DNA from: Toxorhynchites rutilus septentrionalis
Taxonomy: Eukaryota > Arthropoda > Insecta > Diptera > Culicidae
DNA length: 64,000 bases
Reading direction: 5' to 3'
NCBI RefSeq assembly: GCF_029784135.1
Contig: NC_073746.1
Location: 102,192,515-102,256,514 of the forward strand
Part shown: positions 1 through 10,700 of the stretch, piece by piece
Numbering within the stretch: the first letter of the stretch is position 1
Layout: each line of letters begins with the position of its first letter
Notes under the pieces: model-generated
Told to the model about the DNA's origin: nothing
Database searches by the model: none
Seen by the model: only the letters and a program-made list of their open reading frames with translations
Program-made: the position numbers and the translations under genes

Positions 1-208
1 GTGCACCTGTTCATAGTAGGTGGATTTCTTCATTGTTTCCCGGTTTTTTATCATCACTGTCCGACATTGATGCAAAACTCAGCAGTTTGTCTTTTTGCTT
101 TAAAATGTCTCGCATTATTGCTTCTCCAATCCCGTAATCCAAGCACATCTGCTTCATTGAAGCTCCATTTTCAGCTAACGAAATAGTACACTTGAGCACT
201 ATGAACAC
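1..208 (-). pseudogene. pogo/Tigger-like transposase N-terminal HTH fragment
   Basis: Reading leftward from about 208, the minus strand encodes a CENP-B-type helix-turn-helix: a KLAENG-like helix, then CLDYGIGE, a DILKQKDKLLSF helix and SMSDSDD. This is the N-terminal DNA-binding pattern of pogo/Tigger/jerky-like transposases. After the SDSDD stretch the reading shifts frame: the other frame continues as a RETMKKSTYYEQVH-like string that runs off the left edge of the window. No start codon is seen upstream, so this is a broken relic or a partial gene whose remainder lies outside. Family is inferred from the motif only. Confidence 0.5.
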
Positions 209-519
209 TTATGTGAATTAATAAATTCGCAATCTGAAAAGTACAGTGTTAACAGCTACTGTGAACACTGTCTGACATCGTAAAAAAAGGGAAAGCTATT
301 TATTTCCCCTTCTCAGGCCTAGTAAGGTTACTTTCATAATAGAGCGCGTATCTTTAACCCGACTACTGCTGTTCGAAGTCCCTCACGGTGCAGAATAAGA
401 GGAAAGCCTTTAGAATTCTAGGAACTTTCTTTGTTGTTGGCGTTTTTAATTATTTTTTTTCATTGCGAGTTTTGCGTCCGCGGATAATCGAGTTTCCACT
501 GTAGATGTTGCATTTCTCA
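209..519. other. unannotated spacer
   Basis: No coding, RNA or repeat signal that I can support. Confidence 0.5.
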
Positions 520-790
520 TTGCTTGAGTTTACTTTCATCTTATTGATTCATTCATAGTTTAGGCTTTCTTCAGAATATTGCCTTTTCTTGGGCATATTA
601 AAGGTGAACAATAAGTACGTAGCATAGAAGGTAAGGGAAATTTCCTGTTTCTATTTCTGATTGCTTGAGTTTACTTTCATCTTATTGATCCATTCATAAT
701 TTAGGCTTTCTTCAGAATATTGCCTTTTCTTGGGCATTTTAAAGGTGAACAACAAAGTACGTAGAATAGAAGGTAAGGGAAATTTCCTGT
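520..790. repeat. 141-bp tandem duplication, two copies
   Basis: The block starting TTGCTTGAGTTTACTTTC at 520 recurs at 661, an offset of 141 bp. Both copies run through GGTAAGGGAAATTTCCTGT, with a handful of substitutions and one small indel. No coding content is seen. Confidence 0.85.
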
Positions 791-1040
791 GTATACACAC
801 GAATAGCGCATGTGTTGCACACAAAAGGAGGTAGTAATAAAAAAATCCTCAATTTGTTCGAAGGTCTGAGGTTGTTTCAATATCTCTTGAGTTTAAAAGT
901 TCTAAAAATCATAAATAGTGACAAAATCGCAAATCGAGCCAACGATGAACGCGATAGTGTACCGCATTTCCACTACAGGTAAGGTTTTATGTGATATTTT
1001 ATCAATTTCATACTGAACAGTTTTTGTTTACTTCAGTGAA
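791..1040. other. unannotated spacer
   Basis: AT-rich, no supported feature. Confidence 0.45.
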
Positions 1041-1430
1041 ATGTCAAAATGCCACGTCCCACGCTGCCGGAGCACAATAATTTTAAATAGAAGAACCGAA
1101 AGTTTTGGAGAAAGCCGAAATAACTTTGCATCGTTTCCCGACCAACAAATTTTTGGGATGAAAATGGTTTAACTTTTTCGGATACAAAGGCTCGTTCGAT
1201 GCGCGAAAGATATGTGTTTGTTCCCTTCATTTTTCACTGGATTCTTTTGGAGATACTGTTTTAACCGATAATCAGCAAAGAAGACGTCTTCGTACTGGAG
1301 GTGAGTGTGTTTTATATAAATTGTAATTTGATAAACTACTCGGAGACGTTTTCAGCTATCCCATGCATTCGCTCCTTGGATCGGGAACGGAAACGACACT
1401 GCTTCGATATAATATACACACATTTGATAT
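1041..1430 (+). pseudogene. THAP-domain gene relic with a retained intron
   Basis: From the ATG at 1041 the frame reads MSKCHVPRCRS, which carries the first Cys pair of a THAP zinc finger. After about 90 nt the homology moves to another frame reading LHRFPTNKFLG, a TGA, then KWFNFF, ARKICVCSLHF (the C-x2-H part) and RRRLRTG. Cys-Cys, Trp and Cys-His are therefore all present in THAP order. The exon ends at 1300 at a GAG|GTGAGT donor. Joining to the acceptor ending at 1355 gives G-AIPCIRS, which matches the usual THAP ending RRRL-x-GAxPS. THAP fingers occur in P-element transposases and in host proteins, and I cannot tell which this was. One frameshift and one stop make it non-functional as read. 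Confidence 0.6.
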
Positions 1431-2219
1431 CGGTTTTTGCATTTTTTTCATAATACAGATGCAATAATTTTACTATTCAATTTTAAAATGATTAAATAAA
1501 CTGCTATTTCATCATTTCGAAACATATTTCGAGACAGTTCTTTTGTTACAATTTTAATTTAGTTAATAACTCAATTGCAAAAACTTTCCAATTTAAGTTT
1601 GCTATAGAATCCGATAGATGAGGTTCTGACCTATTTTCCACGTTGGTAAATACAGCTGGGAATGTATTTGCAGTTAAGTTATGACCCAAAGAGAGAGTCG
1701 ATGTAGAGAAATCGATCAAATCACTTACACCCCTTTCATTCAAAGCCCCTCAAATTTAAATATGTTCGAATTTATATGGATTCGATCGATGGTTTATTAC
1801 TATGTATTGCTTTTTTCTTTGTCTACCACTACTTGAACAAATCAGGGAGGAGATTACCTTCTTATTCTACGTACTTTGGGTGAACAATACTCAACACAGA
1901 GAATATTCAGGACAACAAAACAAACAAATTGCAGCGCGCCAAGCGGTTACCATAGTAATCATGTGGGCAAACCAATATCAGCGAATCGAACAAACCATGA
2001 TCAGAATCGAGGTCATCGAGATGCATTAATTACATGATACAGGTATTTAAATCTGATACAAATGGTTTGCATACATTATGTTAATAATATTCGTAAGTGT
2101 TATAATCCAGAAAAGGTCTGAATACGTACTAAATAATCTTGTGATTGATTAAAAGTTTGCTCAAATGAGGGGTGCATTGACACCAATAGAAATATGACAA
2201 ACTATAACATTTATTTCAT
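1431..2219. other. unannotated AT-rich spacer
   Basis: Only short random reading frames. No repeat with a second copy elsewhere in the window was recognised. Confidence 0.45.
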
Positions 2220-2393
2220 TTGACACCTACCGGTAAGAGCACCGTCCTGATGCAGGGTGTGCGTAATGTCCGCGAAACCTGCACTCACTTTGGCCGTGCT
2301 CCCGGTGTGACACAGTCCAGCACTCGGCCGTATGTACTCTCCAAGGGACGCAAAATTGACAAGGTTCGTTGTCGTTGTAGCTTTCCCTATCGT
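2220..2393 (+). pseudogene. RpL18: fragment of a processed copy of ribosomal protein L18
   Basis: The + strand reads [14 protein letters not shown], then a HFGRAPGV block, TRPYV and SKGRK. This is the C-terminal part of eukaryotic ribosomal protein eL18 (RpL18), where the order GK-x-TVL, FG-APG, KPYVRSKGRKFE is diagnostic. The fragment has no start and decays after SKGRK, and it sits among unrelated spacer, so it is a retro-pseudogene or gene fragment rather than a working gene. No poly(A) tail or target duplication was found. Confidence 0.7.
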
Positions 2394-3569
2394 TTGATCC
2401 ATGGTAAATCCTTCTTAGGTGTCTCGTCCCAGTCACTGTGGAACTGATGGGCTTCCAAGTGTAATACGTTCCGTTAGATAACGCACACCTGCCCATAGCA
2501 CGAACGAGCAATGATAATGCGAATACGCAAAAATCAACTCCTTTCCTGATAGCTCCGCCTGAGACCTTGTCGTGGAGGTAGTTCCCGTGTATTCTTGGCT
2601 CATCATGTGCGTCCATTGTGATCCCTGCGCTTTCTAATCTTGTTCGTGAACAACACTAGCGAAACTTTGCAGTTCCTTGGTAATCTTTTTCAAACAATCC
2701 TCCAAGAACGATTGTATATAGAAATGTCTTTTTTCCCCCAAAATATATGTATATTTTTGTTAAGGCGCAATGTGTCATTTATAGAAGATTCGAGAAAAGG
2801 ATACAGCAGAGTAAATGTTCTCATCAGTAGCGTCGAGTGAAGCTTGCGCACCCGGGAGACTTGATTTACTTGAAAATCGTGCACCGGGAACAGTCCGCAA
2901 CAAGCAACGCCTGACCTCCTTCCCCTCTTCTGACAACTTTTTTATTTGTACCATATTTGAACCAAACTCCATTTGTCAAAAAGTAAGAACTGGACAAATA
3001 GTGTACGGCCACCTTCACGCTGAGTGGCGCAAGCCATTCACAAAGAAGCGAAGCAATAAAATTTGAATATTCAGCCTTAGCATTGATATGCACTGTTCAT
3101 TGTCTAACTATCTAGAGTGACATTGGAATAATCCGTTTATTTAATATCCGGATAGTTTTCAGTATCTCTTAGCAAAATAACATCTCCATCGCTCACTTTT
3201 CTGAATCACAGAAAACAGTAAAAAAATCATAGAAATCTATATTGATAGTCGATATGCACGTTTTAGACAGCAAAACTGGCTTAGCTTTAAAAATTACTCG
3301 ATTGACAACATAAAGTTCAACTGTGTAGACTGTTTCAAATATTTATTGTGAATTTGGCGCAGGAGATAAAATTGTGAATATTGTGAAGACGACGATGACA
3401 TCATAACGTTCATAATTGCTGTCTCCGCTTGCGCCACAGTTCGGAATAATAGGTACATGTTTTAGTAGGTACATAATCAAATCGAAATAAAAAACAACTA
3501 GAACGTTGAATTCAACGTAACACTTTAATTAAGTCCAACCAGAAAAAAAAATTTCGACATCGTTTGACT
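2394..3569. other. unannotated spacer
   Basis: Several short frames on both strands but nothing recognisable. No second copy was found in the window. Confidence 0.4.
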
Positions 3570-3760
3570 CAGGAAAAATCAATAAAAGCATATTGGAGAT
3601 TATCGACAGACTTTCATTATTGTTTGTTAGTCTGGCTAAACAAAAATTTTAACTACAACTACGGAACTAATAAAAAATCTGTCTACGTCTACATCTGGAA
3701 TTTTCCGGAAAGATTTCTGGAATATCAGGGATGGGAGCCACTTATCTATTTTATCGATTT
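3570..3760. repeat. dispersed repeat, second copy at 12890-13075
   Basis: The shared blocks are TATCGACAGACTTTCAT (TATCGATAGACGTTCAT at 12918), ACTACAACTAC, and an ending in GAATATCAGGGA / GAGTATCAGGGA. Divergence is high. Class unknown. Confidence 0.45.
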
Positions 3761-3792
3761 GAGCGTACGGATGGCAACACAAAATTTAGGTC

Positions 3793-3826
3793 TATATAAA
3801 AAAGGCCAGTCACAGGGTTCATTCTA
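3793..3826 (+). promoter_or_regulatory. candidate core promoter (TATA plus Inr)
   Basis: TATATAAA at 3793-3800 is followed 28 nt later by an initiator-like TTCATTCT centred on A3821, which is canonical spacing. It lies about 820 nt upstream of the cnk start codon, just downstream of a dispersed repeat. It could be the cnk promoter or one carried by the repeat. A second TATAAA lies at 4047-4052. Confidence 0.3.
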
Positions 3827-4049
3827 AACAAGTCAGCTCAAGAAACAAAATTCATCTCCTAGCTCTCCCAAGAATCCAAATCTCATTCTGATCGTGTTAC
3901 TGTAGCCACGTATAATTGAAGTTATATTTCTACTTCAACAAGCAATTTTCTCACACTGGATATATTTTTCGCAAATATGCTTGTTTAGTGTTCGAATTTA
4001 GCCGTGAAAAACCGTGAGACAACATTTCAACGAGATATACTCCGAGTAT

Positions 4050-4644
4050 AAATTGTGCCAACCTCCGTCACAACACTTCGCTACACTCCCGCTCGGTTCG
4101 TGTTGGTGCGTGTTCATTCATAAAATTCCGCAAAACACAAAGCACAACTAGGCGGACCGAAAAAAAAACATCAAAGAGCATCAGTCCGTCCAAGCGAAAG
4201 GAAATCCAACGTCAAAAAGCGCTCGCTGCCCCTGCTTGCTCGGTGTGTGTGTTTCTTTTCGTCGCACTCTTTCATGGGAAGATGGCTAAGCAAGTGGAGG
4301 AATTTTATCTCGCGTAAAATGTGAAAATTTCGTTGGTTTGCGGTGAAAATCGGTATCACAAGGTGCACGCAATCACGAGTTCAAGTGGTGTCGGATGTAA
4401 TCGGTTAAGAATTGAAAGTGAAGCATCGTTTTACATGGCGTAATCTGCGGATGAAAATCGGCTAGGGTGGCATCAAATTAGTCACCCTTCGAGAGGAGGA
4501 ATCACGAGAGATTGGAGTTCTTTTTTTTTCTATTCCGTCTCGTCTCTATCAAATAAAACATCAGCAGCAGCAGCAGTCCAGTGCAAAGTGGAATTCGAAA
4601 ACAGTTGTGATCGCCAGTAAGGCGAGGGTTAGCGCTCGGTGAAA
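4050..4644 (+). promoter_or_regulatory. cnk: cnk 5' leader with multiple upstream AUGs
   Basis: The stretch before the cnk ATG has no splice acceptor close to the start codon and is likely 5'UTR, though the transcription start is not defined. It contains at least six upstream AUGs. ATG at 4274 opens a 16-codon frame. ATG at 4282 opens a 12-codon frame including its stop. ATG-TGA at 4319-4324 and ATG-TAA at 4395-4400 are start-stop elements. There is also ATG-GCG-TAA at 4435 and a 4-codon frame at 4451. A short CAG run lies near 4565. The main start has a good context, GAAAATGG. If transcribed as assumed, these uORFs would lower translation of CNK. Confidence 0.45.
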
Positions 4645-4702
4645 ATGGCTTACATCAATGTGGCCGAATGGAGCAGTGATCAGGTCACTGATTGGTTGAA
4701 AG
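4645..4702 (+). CDS. cnk: cnk exon 1: start of SAM domain
   Basis: Starts ATGGCTTAC and encodes 19 residues ending TDWLK plus the first base of a Gly codon. The donor AAAG|GTAAAT is at 4702/4703. VAEWSSDQVTDWLKG is the first SAM helix. The reading runs on open to 4854 in the intron, so reading-frame length alone misleads here. Confidence 0.93.
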
Positions 4703-7700
4703 GTAAATATTGGGGACGTTGGGGAGATGATTCTGAGCATCCGATTCTGATGTGTGTAGGTGGTGAATGTGATAGCAGTATAAATGCCATGGCAGCTACA
4801 TTATCGTTATATGACGATACAGAATTGTGTTGTATGATAATAGCTATTAGTTAAACTGATAGGATGGAACAGTTTCAAACCAAGTACACATTCCTTCACA
4901 ACAAATATTTGGCTTTGTGGTATGCTTCAAATGTACAGTTTAATGTATTACACCTGGAAAAAGTGATTCAATCGTAGATAATCTTCGGAGGATTCATTTT
5001 GTCGTATCACTGTTAGCGCCTACATATCTCTGTATAAAATTAGGTTACAGTCGTAAACATTACGTTTTGGAGATTTTCTGTTTTGGTGTTAGAGGTAATC
5101 AAACATAGGAGCTAGCAGAGAATCACTCCTATGTAGCCATTTCTAGGCATCAAGCGAAAATAAGGGTATGATTGTAATAGATATCTGTCAATGATGTATT
5201 TTTTTTTTTTATTAAATCGTTTATTTTTACAGGCTCAGTTACATAAGTTTAAAGGAGCCAAACTCCTATCTGTATTGTTACAAGTATATATAATCATTTT
5301 TCATTAATTCTAGTGTTAATGAAGTAGAGAACCGATTACTCGCGGTTTGCTCGAGTTTAGAAGGGTGACATTTTTTTCAGGAAAAGGAAGGGATATAAGG
5401 ATATGTTGACAATGTTCACACTCACATTCGCACTCACATTCATCATACTCAATTCTTAAGCCTATCTTATATCTAACATGTATTTACATTTCACCTTATT
5501 CTATTGTTAGTAAGAAGGGATTTAATTTCTCGCGAAGGAAAAGGAAAAGGAAAATATAAGGATATAAGGACAATCACACACGAAGATCGATAACTTTTAA
5601 GAAGACGTATATTTGGGACATGTAATCAAGGTCTAACCGAGCCAACACATCTCTCACCGGCACATTGGGCTGTCTTCCTCTGGCCCGAAGAGAGTTTTCT
5701 AAATTCGATCTGGCAACAAGATACACCTCGCACGACCAAACAACGTGTTCGATGTCGTGGTAACCTTGGCCACAAGCACAGATATTGCCATCGGCAAGAT
5801 TAAAACGAAAGAGTAGCGCGTCTAACGAACAGTGATTGGACATGAGTCGAGAGAAGGTGCGAATAAAGTCCCGACTCAAGTCCAGACTTTTGAACCATGT
5901 TTTGAGGCTAAGCTTAGGGATAATCGAGTGAAGCCACCGACCCAATTCATCTTCGTTCCACTTACGTTGCCATTTAACGATGGTATTTTTACGGACTAAA
6001 GAATAAAATTCATTGAAGGCGATTTGACGCTGATAAATATCGCCTTCAATTGCACCTACCTTTGCTAATGAGTCAGCCCTCTCATTACCCGGAATTGAGC
6101 AATGTGAGGGGACCCAGACAAAGGTAATGACATAACAGCGTCTGGTTAAAGCACTCAAAATTTCTCGTATTCTCTCAAGGAAGTACGGCGAGTGCTTTTC
6201 CGGCCTCAACAATGATGTATTAGAGGCAAATGAACTGCAAAGTTTAAAGCCTCTTAAAAACAAAAAAGGTAAATCTCAATGATAAGTGGAATTTAAATTA
6301 TTTTGAATTGTCGTTTGATTAACATATTCAAATCATAAATATGGGAACTATCAACAAACCAGGAAATTACCACGACCCTTTTTTCTGTTTAAGCTGACTA
6401 GAACTAAAACTAATGGTAAGAGTTTAGAAATTTCCTGCAAGAATCATCATTAAAAGAACAATTTTCCTTTTCTAATCCAGTTATTTGTAAGGCTTCCCTT
6501 TTCGGAACACTAAAAAGAAAGTATTTCATATGACTACTTAAAAGTTAACTTCATTGGAATGATCACATTTTCGAGAACATAAAATAGGAGATTGTGACGG
6601 GGAATGTGACGTAGATGCTTTGCCGAATATATTTACGAACATAATTTGTTAGGTAATCAACCAGCTCGTATCAGGAAAGCTTTTAATATTTTCCAAATCA
6701 TCTACCATGGTCCAACCATTGTTTGTGAAACGTCTGAAGTCCTCTGAATGTGAAATAGTTTTGCAGACTGCATACTGAATTATCGAGGATGCAGTACATA
6801 TGAGTAAATCTATCACAAACATCAGCATCACTTCCAAGAGAGACCCGCGAACTCTGGACTGTGATCTGTTGTTCCTCAATCTGAGATACAAATGATAGAA
6901 TAGACGTTAATCATTCTAGTCGAAAATTGAAGGCAAGTCACGTGCCTGTTCAACTTCTAGAAACTTGTTCGATTACATCAGCGGTACTCTATCTTTTATT
7001 CTTATGGGCCACAAACACGTGTTAGTCATGGAGTCGCGGGCTGTAAAAAAATAAGATATCCAAGACACGACCGCATTGCTAACACGTTGAGCTCCGCGTC
7101 CATCCCCAGGGACCGACATTGAGCTTTTTGGCGGATAGGGCTAACTGACTGAAACTGACAGTTACAAAATAAGAAAAAAATATATATACGGTTTGTTTTC
7201 GGATGTTTTACAAAATGTGACTACTTTCTAGTCAAATTTCTGACTACTTTCTATTTATACCATAAAAATATTTGGGAGCTGGGACCGACACTAATATTGT
7301 GCAAACGCTCTTGATGTGGGCTGAATGGAAAGCGAAGCAAGCAAAATTCGAGACTGAACGTGTTAAGATGAAACTACGAAATTATTACCGACGAGAACAA
7401 ACATTAATGAAATGAATAATAAAACGCTTTGATACAAATATTTAATAGGGCGTCGTGCACAAATCACGTAACGCTAAAACACTGATTTTAAACCAACTCC
7501 CCCTCTCTAAGTAACGCAATTTCCTATCTCTAATACACAGTGAGTAACGCAACCTCGACCCCCCCCCCCTTTAGCGTTACGTTACGTGTCGCGGAGCTTT
7601 TTGAGTAGACTGTCAAGTTAATTCTAAGCATTAACATGTACTGTTTGCTCGCTGTCTAGAACACTGAAAATACGTAATTTCTCGAATATTTAAGTAGCTC

Positions 7701-10700
7701 CACCGTAGAACACAACTCTCAACGCTGAAAAATACCTTAAGTTGAATGATCGTTCGAAAAAGATCACAAATAAGTTATTCATGATGTATCAGTCATTCAG
7801 TTAGCGATCGGATAGCGATGCCTTCCTAAATGGTATTTGTCAAGACCGAGTTGTTCGGTCTAAAAAGCCTGAAAACCTCGACTGAAAAATTGTGTATACT
7901 GTAACTTGAAATCGCGAATGGCTTCTTTATAATCAATGAATAGAATACGCTGGAGCTTGAACTGTAATATTTCCTTTAACCACATTGTTCGTAGAACGAA
8001 TGCTGCATTTGGATTTCGAGCGACCGATTCACGCTTGTCTGATTAGCAGTGATATTTGAATATTGTACTTCGGTCACGGGAACACGATAGGAAAATTTGT
8101 ATTCTTCCTATTTTCGTTAATTTAAATGATTTGTAGGTTAGGGAACCGTAATGTATAACGGTACTTACGTATTAGCGTCACCGGAGCCGAAATTCAATAG
8201 ATAGCAATATTATTTTTCGCACGGACGCTCAGTTATCTTTTGTATTGTTGTTGCCTTGTTGTTTGCACTGTTTTTCTATTTTTAGTGCTATGAAAATGCG
8301 TATTTGGGATTTGCGGTTTTGCTCGGTTCCTTATCCTCGTTAGATGGAAAGTTCGTCACCATTACATTCAGCCTAGAATAAATTTCATTAAGAAACAATA
8401 AATACATAATGAAAATTACGCTTCGGTGGCGATCATACGTGAATACCTTCTTCTTAAATGGCACTAACGTTCCTAGAGGAATTTCGCCGTCTCAACGTAG
8501 TATTACTTGCGTCATTTTTATTAGTCTTTAGTTGAGATTTCTAGAAATACGCGTGACCACAGTGCAAGACGGAGGAAATTTCTTTGACGAAAAATTCCCC
8601 CGTCCAGAACGGGAATCGAACCCGAACCCCCGGCATGTTAGGTTTGACACTAGCCACTCGGTCACGGGAGCACCAAACGTGAACACGCAAATCCAAAATA
8701 TGTTTTTTTCGTAGCACTCAACTGGGTGAGTTCTATGATATAACCGCAAGGTTGACGTGGGACTACCGTTATCTTAGTAAGCATTTGTATTGTATTGATT
8801 AAATTATTGATTGAATGAAACAATGTTCAAATTCAATTGAATTCAACATATTTGTTTTGTAAACATTCATTCCCAGTAAAATCAAATCATGCATTGTAAT
8901 AGATTATGTTCTCCGTTACAAGTGAATTTGATGACTGTCCTTTTACGTTTGATATGATACCTAGAACTACCAAAATATGTGAACAGAAGAACTGTCAAAC
9001 GTTCATTGTATTTTACATTTCTCTCTCAAATTATTGCATCTCTCATGTTCACGTACTTCTCGAACCGCGAAAGGTTCATTCACCTCTGATATCTGAAATG
9101 ACGATTTTCCCAGGATTATCAGTCTAGAAGTACGTTTTAGGGAAACATATTCTGGTCTGCACAAAGACTTGCAGGTATTTGCGAAGCGGATTCCCCCAAG
9201 AAACATTGATTTTGGAGTCTGTGTTGGGGAAACCGTAAATTGGACCAATCAAAACGTTGCAGGTAGGGCGTTTAGATAACGCTTAAATTTAACAGTTGTT
9301 CAATTGTTTATCTCATAAAAAATAACATTTTATTCATTGTGATAGATTCGTAGAAATATTCCTCATCAATTGATGCAAACATCTTTCCGATCTAATGAGA
9401 AACGTTCGAGTTTTAAGCATTCGAAATCATGCATTTTTGCTGCATGTTCTGTGTTTAGGTTCTCATTTTACCTGCCATATATTTCGGTTAGACGTAGTCC
9501 TATGTCAAAAAAATAGGTAATGATTTCATATTCATGTTTTCATTTTTATTCACTAACGTCAATTATTACTTAATTATTAAGCTTGTATTGCTGAACATAT
9601 TGACATATTTGAAGTTTCAACAAACCTTCGAAAACTATGGATAAAGCACTCAGAATACTTATCGGTCGTAGGTTATCGATTGTGTTACAGGAGGATTTCT
9701 TTTAATAGGAATAATTTTTGACTGCTTCCATAGATCAGGAAAATTGTTCGATAATATAATTGAATTAAAAATGTGGGTGGTTGGTCTTACGAATAGGGGA
9801 CATATCGATGTTTTAATAGGAATATTTGAAGGCAAGAGTAGAATGAACTTTGTAGTTTGAAGCCTTCCTAATAGAAAAAATCAATCAAAACTCAACCTGC
9901 GAATGACGGATATCTAAAGAAGCATGTTTGAAAAAGAACCTGAAGTTATTGAGAACCTGAGCTGAGGGTCCAAAGCTCCTATGGAGGATGTTTGTAATAG
10001 CTATTATTCATGGTTATTATTCAAATAAAGAAATTGATGAACTTCTGTTCCACAAATTCGCTCTTTGACCTTCTCAGGTTGAAAAATATATCGTCTTTTC
10101 GAAGAATATTGAAGGGCTTTCTCGAAGACCTTCTTAGGTTGCCAAAAAATTTTGAAACGTAATACAAGTGAAAAATAAAAATATATAGTTCGAGTGTTTT
10201 TTGAGGGCCTCAGTGACCTTATCAGGTCAGGAAAATACCTACGTACAACGCATCACAATCACATCACTCATCACAGTGAATCCTGATTCTTCTTACCCAG
10301 TCCCACTAACAATTTTTCCTTCCATGATAATCGCAAGGGAACCACGATATAGAGGCGACCCTTCTGGTCGCAAATGTCATACTAACATTCATTCCCTTCC
10401 CCTGTTGAATGTAAGGATGTGGCCGGTGTCATTACTGACTATTCAAAGCTCGAGTCATCGAAACTTGCACAATGAGAATCATTTGCTACTCTTAAGCGTC
10501 ATTCAGTGTGTTGTTTGTGCAATTTCGCTGGTTCAGGTCAATCACGGAGAGCAACTACGAATTGGACAGTCTACCCAAGCAGTCTACTGCAATAGAAAAA
10601 ATCAATCAATCACAAGCCCAGATCGGACAATCGAATACATATCTGCTAGGGATTACACTACCGTGCCAAAATTTCAATAACCGGTTATTCGATAATGAAA

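Noticed and set aside
4047..4052. TATAAA close to the cnk leader
   Set aside because: No initiator at the right distance could be picked out. Kept only as an alternative to the 3793 candidate.
8612..8664. tRNA-like A and B boxes (also 48267-48320)
   Set aside because: These are embedded in repeated bodies with tails and target duplications, and the acceptor stem does not close. They are SINE heads, not tRNA genes.
10201..10680. 159-codon open frame on the + strand
   Set aside because: No ATG at its start and its middle is the dispersed repeat shared with 13140-13385. No protein family pattern.
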